From an uncultured Pseudomonadota bacterium (lineage in GTDB: Bacteria > Pseudomonadota > Gammaproteobacteria > Methylococcales > Methylomonadaceae), in assembly GCA_903953455.1 (NCBI GenBank), contig CAJBJW010000237.1:1-19318 (forward strand): DNA of 19,318 nucleotides, given 5' to 3'. The position numbers and the translations under genes are program-made. Positions 11,949 to 19,318 of the stretch are shown here, piece after piece. The notes beneath the pieces were generated by a model, which was not told the origin of the DNA, did not search any database, and worked only from the letters and a program-made list of their open reading frames with translations. Each line of letters opens with the position of its first letter. The first letter of the stretch is position 1.

Positions 11949-14533
11949 TGCTGAAAAATAAAACGATTAAATTCAAACTCATCTTCATTACAGCGTTAAG
12001 TAGCGGTATTGCGTTGCTTGTTTTTAGTATTATTTTATTTGCTTATGAAATAACGTTTGTTAAACGCGATTTAATTGAAAATATTCAAATTCAAAGCGAT
12101 ATTATCAGCGAAAACAGCTTAGCCTCATTAGCTTTTATGGACAATGTCAGTGCGGAGCGAACACTGCAAGCACTTAAATACAATACAGATGTCGTTTATG
12201 CTGGGCTTTACGATAACAATTTAAAACTTTTAGCCGAATATAAAAACGCACGACTGCAAGATAATGTCATCGTATTAGCTGAAGAATTAGCTTCAACACC
12301 GACTTTCATCAGCACCAAAGAATATGCACAAATCATAACCCCTATTAAACTCAATGGTGAATTACTCGGACATGTCGTTTTACGCTCAAACTTTGATTCA
12401 CTGAATAAAAAATTACATCATTATATTATTATCCTATTGGGTTTATTCGCCTTAGCATTTCTTATTGCATTATATTTATCCTCGCAATTACAACGTGTCA
12501 TAACGCGACCTATTCTCTATTTTGCAAATTTCATTCATGATGTGACTGACTCGAGAATCCATAACACCAAAGCAGTGAAAGAATCTGAAGATGAACTAGG
12601 GCATTTAATTGATGCGTTCAATATCATGCTTGAACAACTTAATTTAAGTTTTAAAACACGTGATGATGCGCAGCGCGCACTCTCTCATCACTTAAACCAT
12701 CTTCAAGAAATTATTCATGATCAAACGCTTGATTTACAGAAATCATTAGATATCGCCGATAATGCAAACCGTTCTAAATCGGATTTTCTAGCGAATATGA
12801 GTCATGAAATTCGAACACCTATGAATGCCATTGTTGGGATGACGCATTTAGTAAAATCGACCCAATTAAGCGAAAAACAACGCTACTATATTAATAAAAT
12901 TGATATTTCAACGCAGATTTTGATGTCAATTATCAATGACATTTTAGATTATTCTAAAATTGAATCCGGAAAAATGCTGCTGGACAATACCGTTTTTTTA
13001 CTTGATGATTTAATGGTATACGTGATTGATTCTGTTTCAATCAAAGCACAGCAGAAACAGATTGAATTATCATTTATCATTGGAAATAATGTCCCTCGTC
13101 ACTTGGTTGGCGATTCATTGCGTTTAGGACAGATTTTACTCAATCTTGTGAGTAATGCGGTGAAATTCACCGAAACGGGGGATATACTCGTCAAGATTGA
13201 ACTCAACAATCAAATTGAAAATCGTGTTGATCTGCATTTTTCGGTGAGCGATACAGGAATTGGTTTAAGTCCGCAGCAAATTGATCTCCTATTTCAACCC
13301 TTCTCGCAAGCCGATAGCTCAATTACACGAAAATACGGTGGCACAGGACTTGGGTTAAGTATTTGTAAACAACTCGCGGGACTGATGAATTCAGAAATAC
13401 ATATCACAAGCACCGAAGGAAAAGGCAGCGTCTTTAGCTTCGATTTGATTTTATCGATTGCACCTGAAAAATTGATGGATACAAATTCTATGATAAAACA
13501 CACCGACACAACGAGTCCGCATTATAAACATCAACGAGTTTTATTAGTCGAAGATAATGAAATTAACCGTGAGGTCGCAATAGAGTTATTAACCTCGATG
13601 GATTTGGAAGTAATCATTGCTAGCAACGGCCAAGAAGGCTTAGAATTAGCCAAGAATAAGCATTTTGATTTAATTTTAATGGATATCCAAATGCCTGTAA
13701 TGGATGGCATAACCGCAACACAGCTCATTCGTGCTGAAAAATCATTGCAATCCATTCCCATTATTGCCATGACCGCGAATGCACTGACAAGCGATTATGA
13801 GAAAAGTATTGCCGCAGGCATGAATGATCACTTAAGCAAACCTATTGAAATGGAAAAGTTGATTACGACGCTCAATCGTTGGCTACGTATTGACATAAGC
13901 ATGAAAAATGTACCAAAAGTGCATAATACCTCTTTTCCTAATACATTAGAGCCGTTTAATTTGGAAAGAGCAGCTCAATTAACCAATGAGAATAACGAAC
14001 TGCTGCATCATTTACTCCTTAGCTTTGCTAAACGTTATCAAAATGCGCCTAAACAATTACGAGAATTCATTGATACGAAAAATTTTACCGAAATTGAACA
14101 TTTAGCCCATTCAATCAAAGGTGTTGCCGGCACATTGGCTGCGCAAGAATTAAAAGAAGCCGCTTCAGCGCTTGAAATTGCGGTTCGCAATCTTCGCTAC
14201 GACGAAATAGAAGATTTAGTTAATCGCTTAGTGATTGAATTAAATCCCGCTATTCAAGCCACAAAAAGCCTACCTGCACTCCCTGGCGTCGTGAAAGAAA
14301 CGGATATGAATTTATCAGTAAATGAACTCAATGTGTTGCTTACTGAATTTAGAGCGGCATTAAACACAAAGCAATTAAAGGCACTTGAAATCTTTTCTAA
14401 GCTCGAACCCTATTTGCTGCAACACGGACTCCGTCAAGAAGTTCAAGAGTTCAATGATTGCTTAGACAAGTTAGACTTTCAAAGTGCACTACCTATTTTG
14501 GATCGTTGCTTGCTTTCATCAAAGGAGAAATAA
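11945..14533 (+). CDS. Hybrid sensor histidine kinase with complete internal phosphorelay
   Basis: 862 residues, BarA-like layout. A membrane segment (about 13-35) leads into a periplasmic CHASE8-like sensor (about 36-155; ENSLASLAFMDNVSAERTL), followed by a second membrane segment (159-180) and HAMP (about 182-236). HisKA has H287 in NMSHEIRTPMNAI. The ATPase domain has N404 in NLVSNAVKF, DTGIG (436-440) and GGTGLG (465-470). The receiver (530-648) has D580 in LILMDIQMPVMDG. HPt (about 670-770) has H722 in LAHSIKGVAGTLAA. A further helical stretch (about 785-862) has no family I recognise. The start overlaps the YfiR-like stop; the stop abuts the cyclase start. Relay H287 to D580 to H722, then presumably to the next gene's receiver. 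Confidence 0.93.
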   Translation: MMLKNKTIKFKLIFITALSSGIALLVFSIILFAYEITFVKRDLIENIQIQSDIISENSLASLAFMDNVSAERTLQALKYNTDVVYAGLYDNNLKLLAEYKNARLQDNVIVLAEELASTPTFISTKEYAQIITPIKLNGELLGHVVLRSNFDSLNKKLHHYIIILLGLFALAFLIALYLSSQLQRVITRPILYFANFIHDVTDSRIHNTKAVKESEDELGHLIDAFNIMLEQLNLSFKTRDDAQRALSHHLNHLQEIIHDQTLDLQKSLDIADNANRSKSDFLANMSHEIRTPMNAIVGMTHLVKSTQLSEKQRYYINKIDISTQILMSIINDILDYSKIESGKMLLDNTVFLLDDLMVYVIDSVSIKAQQKQIELSFIIGNNVPRHLVGDSLRLGQILLNLVSNAVKFTETGDILVKIELNNQIENRVDLHFSVSDTGIGLSPQQIDLLFQPFSQADSSITRKYGGTGLGLSICKQLAGLMNSEIHITSTEGKGSVFSFDLILSIAPEKLMDTNSMIKHTDTTSPHYKHQRVLLVEDNEINREVAIELLTSMDLEVIIASNGQEGLELAKNKHFDLILMDIQMPVMDGITATQLIRAEKSLQSIPIIAMTANALTSDYEKSIAAGMNDHLSKPIEMEKLITTLNRWLRIDISMKNVPKVHNTSFPNTLEPFNLERAAQLTNENNELLHHLLLSFAKRYQNAPKQLREFIDTKNFTEIEHLAHSIKGVAGTLAAQELKEAASALEIAVRNLRYDEIEDLVNRLVIELNPAIQATKSLPALPGVVKETDMNLSVNELNVLLTEFRAALNTKQLKALEIFSKLEPYLLQHGLRQEVQEFNDCLDKLDFQSALPILDRCLLSSKEK

Positions 14534-15445
14534 ATGAGTCCACTTCCAACTGCTCGTCTGTTGATTGTCGATGACGACCCCAATAATGTCCGTTTATTGG
14601 CGAGTATTTTTGATCAAGATTACGATATTTTGTTTGCCTTGAACGGCCTAGAAGCAATCGATATCAGTTTACGTGAGCGTCCGGATTTAATCATACTAGA
14701 TGTGATGATGCCGGATTTAGACGGTTATACTGTTTGTAAAACCATCAAAAATCACCCACACACAAAAGATATTCCCATTGTTTTTTTGACCGCGCACTGT
14801 GATGCTGAGGAAGAAATTCGAGGCCTCGAAATGGGCGCGGCTGATTTCATCAGTAAACCGTTTTATCCGAAAATTGTAAAAATTCGCGTCAGTAATCAAA
14901 TCGAACTCAAATACGCACGGGAAAAACTGACAAAACTGGCCATTACGGATGGATTAACGGGTATTGCAAATCGCCGGTACTTTGATGATCAACTTGCTCA
15001 TGAATGGACACGTGCTCGCCGTTTAAACCAAACACTCGCTATTGCCATGATTGATGTGGATTGGTTTAAAAAGTACAACGATCATTATGGACATCAAGGA
15101 GGGGATGATTGTTTGCGACAGGTTGCCAATGTACTATCGAATGTAGCAAAGCGTGACAGCGATTTTGTTGCACGATATGGTGGTGAAGAGTTTGCGATTA
15201 TTTTACCTATGACTCAAGCTGAAAATGCGCTAGAACTCTCAAAAAACATTTGCCTAGCACTGAGTAATTTAGAGTTACCCCATGCGCTATCTGATTTTGG
15301 CCATGTCACATTGAGTGTGGGTGTTGCTGTGGGTTGCCCAAAACAGAACACCACACCACATAATTTGTTAGTAAATGCAGATAAAGCACTTTACACCGCT
15401 AAGGAGAAAGGTCGTAACCGAGCGGTGTTATTTGTAGAAACCTGA
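14534..15445 (+). CDS. PleD-like response regulator diguanylate cyclase (REC-GGDEF)
   Basis: 303 residues. Receiver domain at about 6-125 with acidic residues D13-D15, phosphoacceptor D56 in LIILDVMMPDLDG, T86 and K108. The GGDEF domain runs from about 133 to the end: LAITDGLTGIANRRYFD (135-151), DVDWFKKYND (174-183), the active site GGEEF (216-220) and the inhibitory I-site RDSD (207-210) at the correct distance. It should make c-di-GMP with product inhibition. ATG 14534 directly follows the kinase stop with AAGGAG inside the kinase gene, so the two are coupled. Phosphorylation by the kinase HPt is the obvious model. It ends 4 bases from the convergent tpx gene with no terminator between. 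Confidence 0.95.
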   Translation: MSPLPTARLLIVDDDPNNVRLLASIFDQDYDILFALNGLEAIDISLRERPDLIILDVMMPDLDGYTVCKTIKNHPHTKDIPIVFLTAHCDAEEEIRGLEMGAADFISKPFYPKIVKIRVSNQIELKYAREKLTKLAITDGLTGIANRRYFDDQLAHEWTRARRLNQTLAIAMIDVDWFKKYNDHYGHQGGDDCLRQVANVLSNVAKRDSDFVARYGGEEFAIILPMTQAENALELSKNICLALSNLELPHALSDFGHVTLSVGVAVGCPKQNTTPHNLLVNADKALYTAKEKGRNRAVLFVET

Positions 15446-15449
15446 TAAA

Positions 15450-15953
15450 TTAATGGACTTTTAACGCGTTGATAATAGCTTCATAATCTAACTCGTGCGC
15501 TAATTCAGGTGCGAGTTGGGTGTAGATAACTTTATCGTGTTCATCAATGACAACAACAGCACGTGCAGTTAAACCCGCGAGCGCACCATCAACAATGTCA
15601 ACGCCATAATCACTGCCAAACGAACTTCTAAACGACGACAACGCTTCAACACCGTCTAGTCCTTCCGTATCACAAAAACGACATTGCGCAAAGGGTAAAT
15701 CCGCTGACACCACCAAAATAACTGTATTATCAAAACTCGACGCTTTTTGATTGAACTTACGCGCCGATGCCGCGCATGTAGGGGTGTCTAAACTGGGTAC
15801 AATCGATAAAATCTTCCGTTTTCCTGCATACGTTTGCAGTGTCACATCTTCCAATTCATTATTGGCTAGGGAAAATGCAGGTGCGTCACTGCCGACAATG
15901 GGGAGTTCACCACATGTGGTCACAGGATGGTTTTGAAAAGTAATGATTGCCAT
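15450..15953 (-). CDS. tpx: Thiol peroxidase Tpx (2-Cys peroxiredoxin)
   Basis: 167 residues, like E. coli Tpx (168). It reduces hydrogen and organic peroxides using thioredoxin. Peroxidatic C60 sits in SLDTPTCAASARKFN, with the conserved T57; resolving C94 sits in CRFCDTEGLDG (91-101). The N-terminal VTTCGELPIVGSDAPAF and the strand ARAVVVIDEHDKVIYTQLAPE (130-150) are typical. ATG 15953 has AAGGAA about 10 bases upstream. It lies 27 bases downstream of the TauE-like gene on the same strand, so the two may share a transcript, but expression from its own promoter is possible. Confidence 0.95.
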   Translation of the reverse strand: MAIITFQNHPVTTCGELPIVGSDAPAFSLANNELEDVTLQTYAGKRKILSIVPSLDTPTCAASARKFNQKASSFDNTVILVVSADLPFAQCRFCDTEGLDGVEALSSFRSSFGSDYGVDIVDGALAGLTARAVVVIDEHDKVIYTQLAPELAHELDYEAIINALKVH

Positions 15954-15980
15954 AAATAAAAAGTTCCTTAAAATTTAAAA

Positions 15981-16892
15981 TTAAGCTGTAACAAATTTTA
16001 GCCCAATAATGAGTAATAACAATGCCAAGATAGGACGTAAAAGTTTTTCAGGTAATTTTGCACTCAAATGACTGCCTAGCCAAATACCTGGAACGGATCC
16101 GACAAGTAAACTACTTAAAAGCACAAAATCGACATTACCCAGCATCCAATGACCAAATCCCGCGACAGCAGTGAGTGGAATTGCATGCGCTAAATCCGTA
16201 CCAACGACTTTAACGGTTAACATTCTAGGATACAAAAACAATAAAGCAACTGTACCCAATGCGCCCGCACCAACAGAGGTTAATGTAACAAGAACGCCCA
16301 GCACAGCCCCCGTCAAAACAGTGGCTGGAATTTGCCAACGATCAAAACGGCCACGCTGAATTTCATCGATTTTTTCTTCTTTTGCCAACTCAATTTCTAT
16401 TTCATCGTCGACTTCAAGCACAATACTGACATTATTTTTTTCACTTCGACGAATTAAAATGCTGCGCACCAGAATTGAAAGAGCCGTTAATAATAAGGCA
16501 ACGCCCAATGTCACGGTAATCATGCCCGTGGTTTCTTTACCAATACTCGCTAAATGCTGCAAAATATAAAGTGTCGCCACCGCAAAGGGCAAACTACCCA
16601 CAGAAAGCCATCTAACAACCCGCCAATCAACCGAACTGTGTTTGGTGTGATGTACCCAAACACCTGTCGTTTTAGTTAACGCTGCAAAGAGCAAATCCGT
16701 TCCTACAGCCGTTGCAGGCTTAAAACCAAAGAGAAACACTAAAAGTGGCGTCATCAATGAACCTCCACCGACACCAGTGAGTCCCACTAATATACCTACC
16801 AATAAACCCGAAACTGCATAGCCTAAATTTAATGTAAACACTAACGTGATGGGCGTAACTAACGCATTTGAAATGATACCGCTTAAATCCAT
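15981..16892 (-). CDS. Sulfite exporter TauE/SafE family permease
   Basis: 303 residues with about eight membrane segments in two homologous halves. Each half opens with a glycine-rich motif and a GTD motif: LTGVGGGSLMTP (38-49) with AVGTDLLFA (62-70), and LTSVGAGALGTV (204-215) with VVGTDLAHA (229-237). This is the TauE/SafE pattern. A charged loop (about 145-186) joins the halves. Relatives export sulfite, sulfoacetate or other organosulfur anions; others import or have unknown substrates. The substrate cannot be read from sequence. If the organism oxidises sulfur compounds, sulfite export would fit, but that is inference. ATG 16892 has a weak GGATAAAG upstream. Confidence 0.88.
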   Translation of the reverse strand: MDLSGIISNALVTPITLVFTLNLGYAVSGLLVGILVGLTGVGGGSLMTPLLVFLFGFKPATAVGTDLLFAALTKTTGVWVHHTKHSSVDWRVVRWLSVGSLPFAVATLYILQHLASIGKETTGMITVTLGVALLLTALSILVRSILIRRSEKNNVSIVLEVDDEIEIELAKEEKIDEIQRGRFDRWQIPATVLTGAVLGVLVTLTSVGAGALGTVALLFLYPRMLTVKVVGTDLAHAIPLTAVAGFGHWMLGNVDFVLLSSLLVGSVPGIWLGSHLSAKLPEKLLRPILALLLLIIGLKFVTA

Positions 16893-16968
16893 ATTCTTTA
16901 TCCAAATTTTTATTATTTTAAAATCTCAACATTCGCTAAATAGTAGAGAAATAATCCTATTTAATAAA

Positions 16969-17004
16969 ATGCTATTTTTAGATAACCATATCTAAAAATA
17001 GCAT
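16969..17004. terminator. Perfect 16-bp inverted repeat after gluQ
   Basis: ATGCTATTTTTAGATA (16969-16984) and TATCTAAAAATAGCAT (16989-17004) are exact reverse complements around a 4-base loop (ACCA). It begins 4 bases past the gluQ stop. In the gluQ direction it is followed by TTTATTAAAT, a weak T-rich tail. The most likely role is a terminator for the dksA-gluQ transcript; the stem is almost all A-T. Confidence 0.6.
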
Positions 17005-17008
17005 ATAG

Positions 17009-17875
17009 CTATATCACAATGGTGGAAATTCCTTTTAACTTTTCGCCATTCCAATGTGCAATCGCCCATGCTAAAACGTCGTCAACTGGCGCACGCGCTA
17101 ATTCGAGAGGGGGATTTTGCTTGAGCCAAATAAGTAATTGAAACAAGACTTCACTAGGTGCGTGTATATTAACAGCGCCTGCAAGAGTGGTTTTACTGAG
17201 TTTTTTACCACTTTTATCCACTAACACCGGAACATGACAATAATTGGGCGTCGACAGATTAAGACAATGCGCTAAATACAGTTGCTTTGGCGTTTCATTG
17301 AGTAAATCGATTCCACGCACCACATCGGTAATCTGCTGGCGTGTATCATCCACTACAACCGCAAATTGATAGGCAATAATGGTATCTTTGCGCTTTAGAA
17401 TATAATCACCATAGTGCATGGCGACATTTTGAATGATGTGACCTTGAAGTTTGTCAGTAAAGCTAAGGTCTTGCTTCTCAACAAGCAAACGCAGGGAATG
17501 AGGCGTATCAGGAGAAATTATTGCATGGCGGCAAGTCTGTGCATAGACTTGAGAAAGATTTTTTCGAGAACAGACGCAGCGATACACTTTATTTTGTGCG
17601 ATTAAATCAGCGAGTATTTCTTCATATTCGCTAATGTGTAAACGTTGATAATCAACTTGCCCATCCCAATGTAACCCGAGTGCCTCAAGCGTATGCAAAA
17701 TAGCACTATCAGCCCCTTTTACATTCCGAGGTATATCTAAGTCATCAAAACGCAGTTTCCATAAACCACCGCAAGCACGAGCCTCTAAAAAACTAGCAAG
17801 AGCAGTATACACGGAACCTAAATGAAGCTGACCGGTCGGTGACGGTGCAAACCGACCGATATAGCTTGGTGTCAA
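17009..17875 (-). CDS. gluQ: Glutamyl-Q tRNA(Asp) synthetase
   Basis: 288 residues. A GluRS paralogue without the anticodon-binding domain that attaches glutamate to queuosine in tRNA-Asp. Motifs: RFAPSPTGQLHLGS (8-21, containing the HIGH-like HLGS), LRFDDLD (41-47), zinc-binding region CVC...C (C100, C102, C115) and the KMSKS-like KLSKT (225-229). The start appears to be TTG 17875 (TTG-ACA-CCA): it gives the conserved YIGRFAPSPTG at the right distance, there is no ATG or GTG upstream in frame before the dksA stop, and the gap is only 11 bases. No Shine-Dalgarno is visible, so coupling to dksA is likely. The dksA-gluQ order is classical in gammaproteobacteria. Its substrate modification depends on the queuosine pathway, of which queF is also in this window. 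Confidence 0.94.
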   Translation of the reverse strand: MTPSYIGRFAPSPTGQLHLGSVYTALASFLEARACGGLWKLRFDDLDIPRNVKGADSAILHTLEALGLHWDGQVDYQRLHISEYEEILADLIAQNKVYRCVCSRKNLSQVYAQTCRHAIISPDTPHSLRLLVEKQDLSFTDKLQGHIIQNVAMHYGDYILKRKDTIIAYQFAVVVDDTRQQITDVVRGIDLLNETPKQLYLAHCLNLSTPNYCHVPVLVDKSGKKLSKTTLAGAVNIHAPSEVLFQLLIWLKQNPPLELARAPVDDVLAWAIAHWNGEKLKGISTIVI

Positions 17876-17886
17876 AATAGGTTTAA

Positions 17887-18321
17887 CTACCCCATTTGTC
17901 TTTCGCGAATTTCATCTAACGTTTTGCAATCAATGCACTGTGTTGCCGTTGGACGCGCTTCTAAGCGACGAATACCAATTTCAACACCACAGGTTTCACA
18001 GTAACCGTAATCACCTGAATCAATATCACTGAGCGCATCTTCGATTTTTTTAATTAAACGACGCTCACGATCACGTGTACGTAACTCTAAACTAAATTCA
18101 GATTCTTGCGTAGCACGATCATTGGGGTCAGGAAAGTTAGATGCTTCGTCTTGCATATGCATAACGGTGCGATCAACTTCTTGCATTAATTCTTTTTTCC
18201 AGTTTTTTAAAATCACCTCAAAATGTTTCAATTGAGTGTCATTCATATATTCTTCGCCGTCTTTTTCTTCGTACGGCACAAAACTAAACGGGGATGCGTG
18301 CGCTTTCACACTATTGGTCAT
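17887..18321 (-). CDS. dksA: RNA polymerase-binding transcription factor DksA
   Basis: 144 residues. DksA enters the RNA polymerase secondary channel and acts with ppGpp to repress rRNA and activate amino-acid promoters. The coiled-coil tip shows DPNDRA (65-70), the essential DxxDxA. The zinc finger is complete: CETC (108-111) and CIDC (129-132). FSLELRTRDRERRLIKKI (76-93) is the second helix. The N-terminus is ordinary but slightly variable (residues 1-25). ATG 18321 has AGGAG 7 bases upstream. It is followed by gluQ at 11 bases. Upstream lie inverted repeats described separately. Confidence 0.96.
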   Translation of the reverse strand: MTNSVKAHASPFSFVPYEEKDGEEYMNDTQLKHFEVILKNWKKELMQEVDRTVMHMQDEASNFPDPNDRATQESEFSLELRTRDRERRLIKKIEDALSDIDSGDYGYCETCGVEIGIRRLEARPTATQCIDCKTLDEIRERQMG

Positions 18322-18349
18322 TCATGACTCCTAAAGACAGTTTTAAAAC

Positions 18350-18415
18350 CGCGCATTTTTAGCAGAATAGTGCTAAGTAAGCAAGTTAAAAGAATAAAAA
18401 CACCTATTCTGCGCG
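18350..18415 (-). repeat. Inverted repeats in the dksA leader
   Basis: GCAGAATAG (18362-18370) is the reverse complement of CTATTCTGC (18404-18412), and CGCGCA (18350-18355) that of TGCGCG (18410-18415). A small hairpin TTAGCA/TGCTAA (18359-18364, 18371-18376) overlaps these arms. These helices compete for the same bases. The element lies 29-94 bases before the dksA start codon, so it could be an untranslated-leader structure or an operator. Confidence 0.4.
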
Positions 18416-18457
18416 ATAATCATGCGTTAGATTACGTTCAACGATGACGATTTTCAT

Positions 18458-18781
18458 CTAAACAGCAAAACTTTCACCACAACCGCACATGGCTTTCACG
18501 TTGGGATTATTAAATTTAAAAGCAGCGTTTAAACCCTCTTTTCGATAATCAATTTCGATACCATTTAAAAATGGTAAATCGTTTTCACTAACTACAATTT
18601 TGGTGCCTAATGGCTCAAAAATTTGATCTACATCCTCAAGCGTATCTACATAATCCAAAACGTAAGCAAAACCTGAACATCCCGATTTTTTCACGCCAAG
18701 ACGAAGGCCTAAACCTTTGCCACGTTTTTCTAATTGCTGAGTAATTTGCTGCGCCGCACTTTGTGTCAATAAAATAGACAT
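18458..18781 (-). CDS. iscA: Iron-sulfur cluster assembly protein IscA
   Basis: 107 residues, exactly the length of E. coli IscA, and similar throughout. A-type carrier that passes Fe-S clusters to apo-proteins. The three cluster-binding cysteines are present: C35 in KKSGCSGFAYVLDYVD, and C99 and C101 in CGCGESF. RGKGLGLRLGV (20-30) and KEGLNAAFKFNNPNVK (81-96) are diagnostic of IscA rather than ErpA or SufA. It starts 2 bases after the iscS stop, with AGGGA in the end of iscS as ribosome binding site. The usual scaffold iscU does not lie between them, and no hscB, hscA or fdx follows. Confidence 0.93.
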   Translation of the reverse strand: MSILLTQSAAQQITQQLEKRGKGLGLRLGVKKSGCSGFAYVLDYVDTLEDVDQIFEPLGTKIVVSENDLPFLNGIEIDYRKEGLNAAFKFNNPNVKAMCGCGESFAV

Positions 18782-18783
18782 GT

Positions 18784-19318
18784 TTAATTCCCTAAAGAAT
18801 GAATAATTTCAACAAATTTTAAAATTTCGTCTGCTGTATTATGGTGACTCAAACTCACTCGAAGCGCAGTTTGAGCTTTTTCGGGAACCATTCCCATGGC
18901 AAGCAAAACGGGACTCGGTTCAGTCGCCTCACTAGCACAAGCACTGCCACTTGAAACAGCAATGCCAAGTTGATCTAATTTAAGAAGTACCCACTCGCCA
19001 TCAATACTATCGAGTCCAAATAAAACCGTATTAGGTAATCGCTGCGTATGCGTTGAAAACAGTGTCACACGGGCATTTTTGCTCAGTTCCCCTTCTAAGA
19101 GTGACCGTAAAGCTAACACTTTGTCGTGTCTTTCATTCAACTCACGCTTAGCGAGTTCAGCCGCCTTGCCAAAACCGACAATAACGGCCACATTTTCAGT
19201 ACCTGAGCGCAAATCCTGTTCTTGTCCACCACCAACAATTAAGGCATGAGGTGGGGTTGATTTATCAAAAATCAATGCACCGCAACCTTTAGGGCCATAA
19301 ATTTTATGACTTGAAATG
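18784..19318 (-). CDS. iscS: Cysteine desulfurase (IscS/NifS family), 3' part only
   Basis: The gene runs off the right edge: the frame is open to base 19318, so the in-frame TTG at 19275 is internal. About 177 C-terminal residues are visible. They include SSHKIYGPKGCGAL, containing the PLP-binding lysine, GGGQEQDLRSGTENV, and the active-site cysteine in SSGSACASEATEPSPVLLAMG. The enzyme takes sulfur from cysteine for Fe-S clusters and tRNA thiolation. The RSGTENV wording is closer to NifS-like members than to E. coli IscS (RSGTLPV), so the symbol is given mainly because iscA is the next gene. No iscU lies on the iscA side. Confidence 0.88.
   Translation of the reverse strand, partial: ISSHKIYGPKGCGALIFDKSTPPHALIVGGGQEQDLRSGTENVAVIVGFGKAAELAKRELNERHDKVLALRSLLEGELSKNARVTLFSTHTQRLPNTVLFGLDSIDGEWVLLKLDQLGIAVSSGSACASEATEPSPVLLAMGMVPEKAQTALRVSLSHHNTADEILKFVEIIHSLGN

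Noticed and set aside
1..19318. CRISPR array, insertion sequence, prophage, tRNA or rRNA genes
   Set aside because: No regularly spaced repeats, transposase or integrase-like proteins, or cloverleaf-forming sequence were recognised on either strand.

Overview
The window reads as a piece of an AT-rich (roughly 40% GC by eye) gammaproteobacterial chromosome. ZipA, DksA paired with GluQ-RS, a SirB2-family protein, an E. coli-like IscA and a Tpx of the E. coli type all point to Gammaproteobacteria. A Hox-type hydrogenase next to a YfiR / hybrid kinase / diguanylate cyclase cassette would suit a sulfur- or hydrogen-oxidising lineage such as Thiotrichales/Beggiatoaceae, but that placement is a guess. 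No tRNA, rRNA, insertion sequence, prophage or CRISPR array was found. Almost every gene belongs to a family that can be named.

Layout: 1-1536 (+) is the end of a hydrogenase operon: the 3' part of hoxH, its maturation protease hoxW overlapping it by 4 bases, and a small TARG1-like macrodomain gene. 1629-4043 (+) holds sucC-sucD (succinyl-CoA synthetase) and a SirB2-like membrane protein, closed by a bidirectional terminator. 4101-9358 (-) holds zipA, thiC with a TPP riboswitch leader, an MdtA-like periplasmic adaptor without its pump, and a YcgR-like PilZ protein. 9359-9728 is a 370-base divergent intergenic region with a good promoter and possible RNA structure. 9729-11286 (+) holds queF, a small FlhB-C-terminal-like gene and psd. 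11394-15445 (+) is a tightly coupled signalling cassette: a secreted YfiR-like protein, a full phosphorelay hybrid kinase and a PleD-like diguanylate cyclase. 15450-19318 (-) holds iscS (cut by the window edge), iscA, dksA, gluQ, a TauE/SafE transporter and tpx.

How the genes fit together: hoxW matures HoxH. The kinase carries H-D-H phosphorelay sites and ends exactly where the cyclase gene begins, so the cyclase receiver is its likely target; YfiR probably modulates the sensor from the periplasm. The PilZ protein is a possible c-di-GMP reader elsewhere in the window. thiC has its own promoter and riboswitch just after the zipA stop codon.

The least ordinary observations are: an intrinsic terminator built from the 3' strand of the TPP aptamer, which would make ligand binding and termination mutually exclusive; a helical insertion of about 75 residues inside the PilZ domain; a macrodomain in the hydrogenase operon that lacks both TARG1 catalytic residues; and a potential pseudoknot plus hairpin leader ahead of queF. 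I did not find a clearly new multi-gene system.
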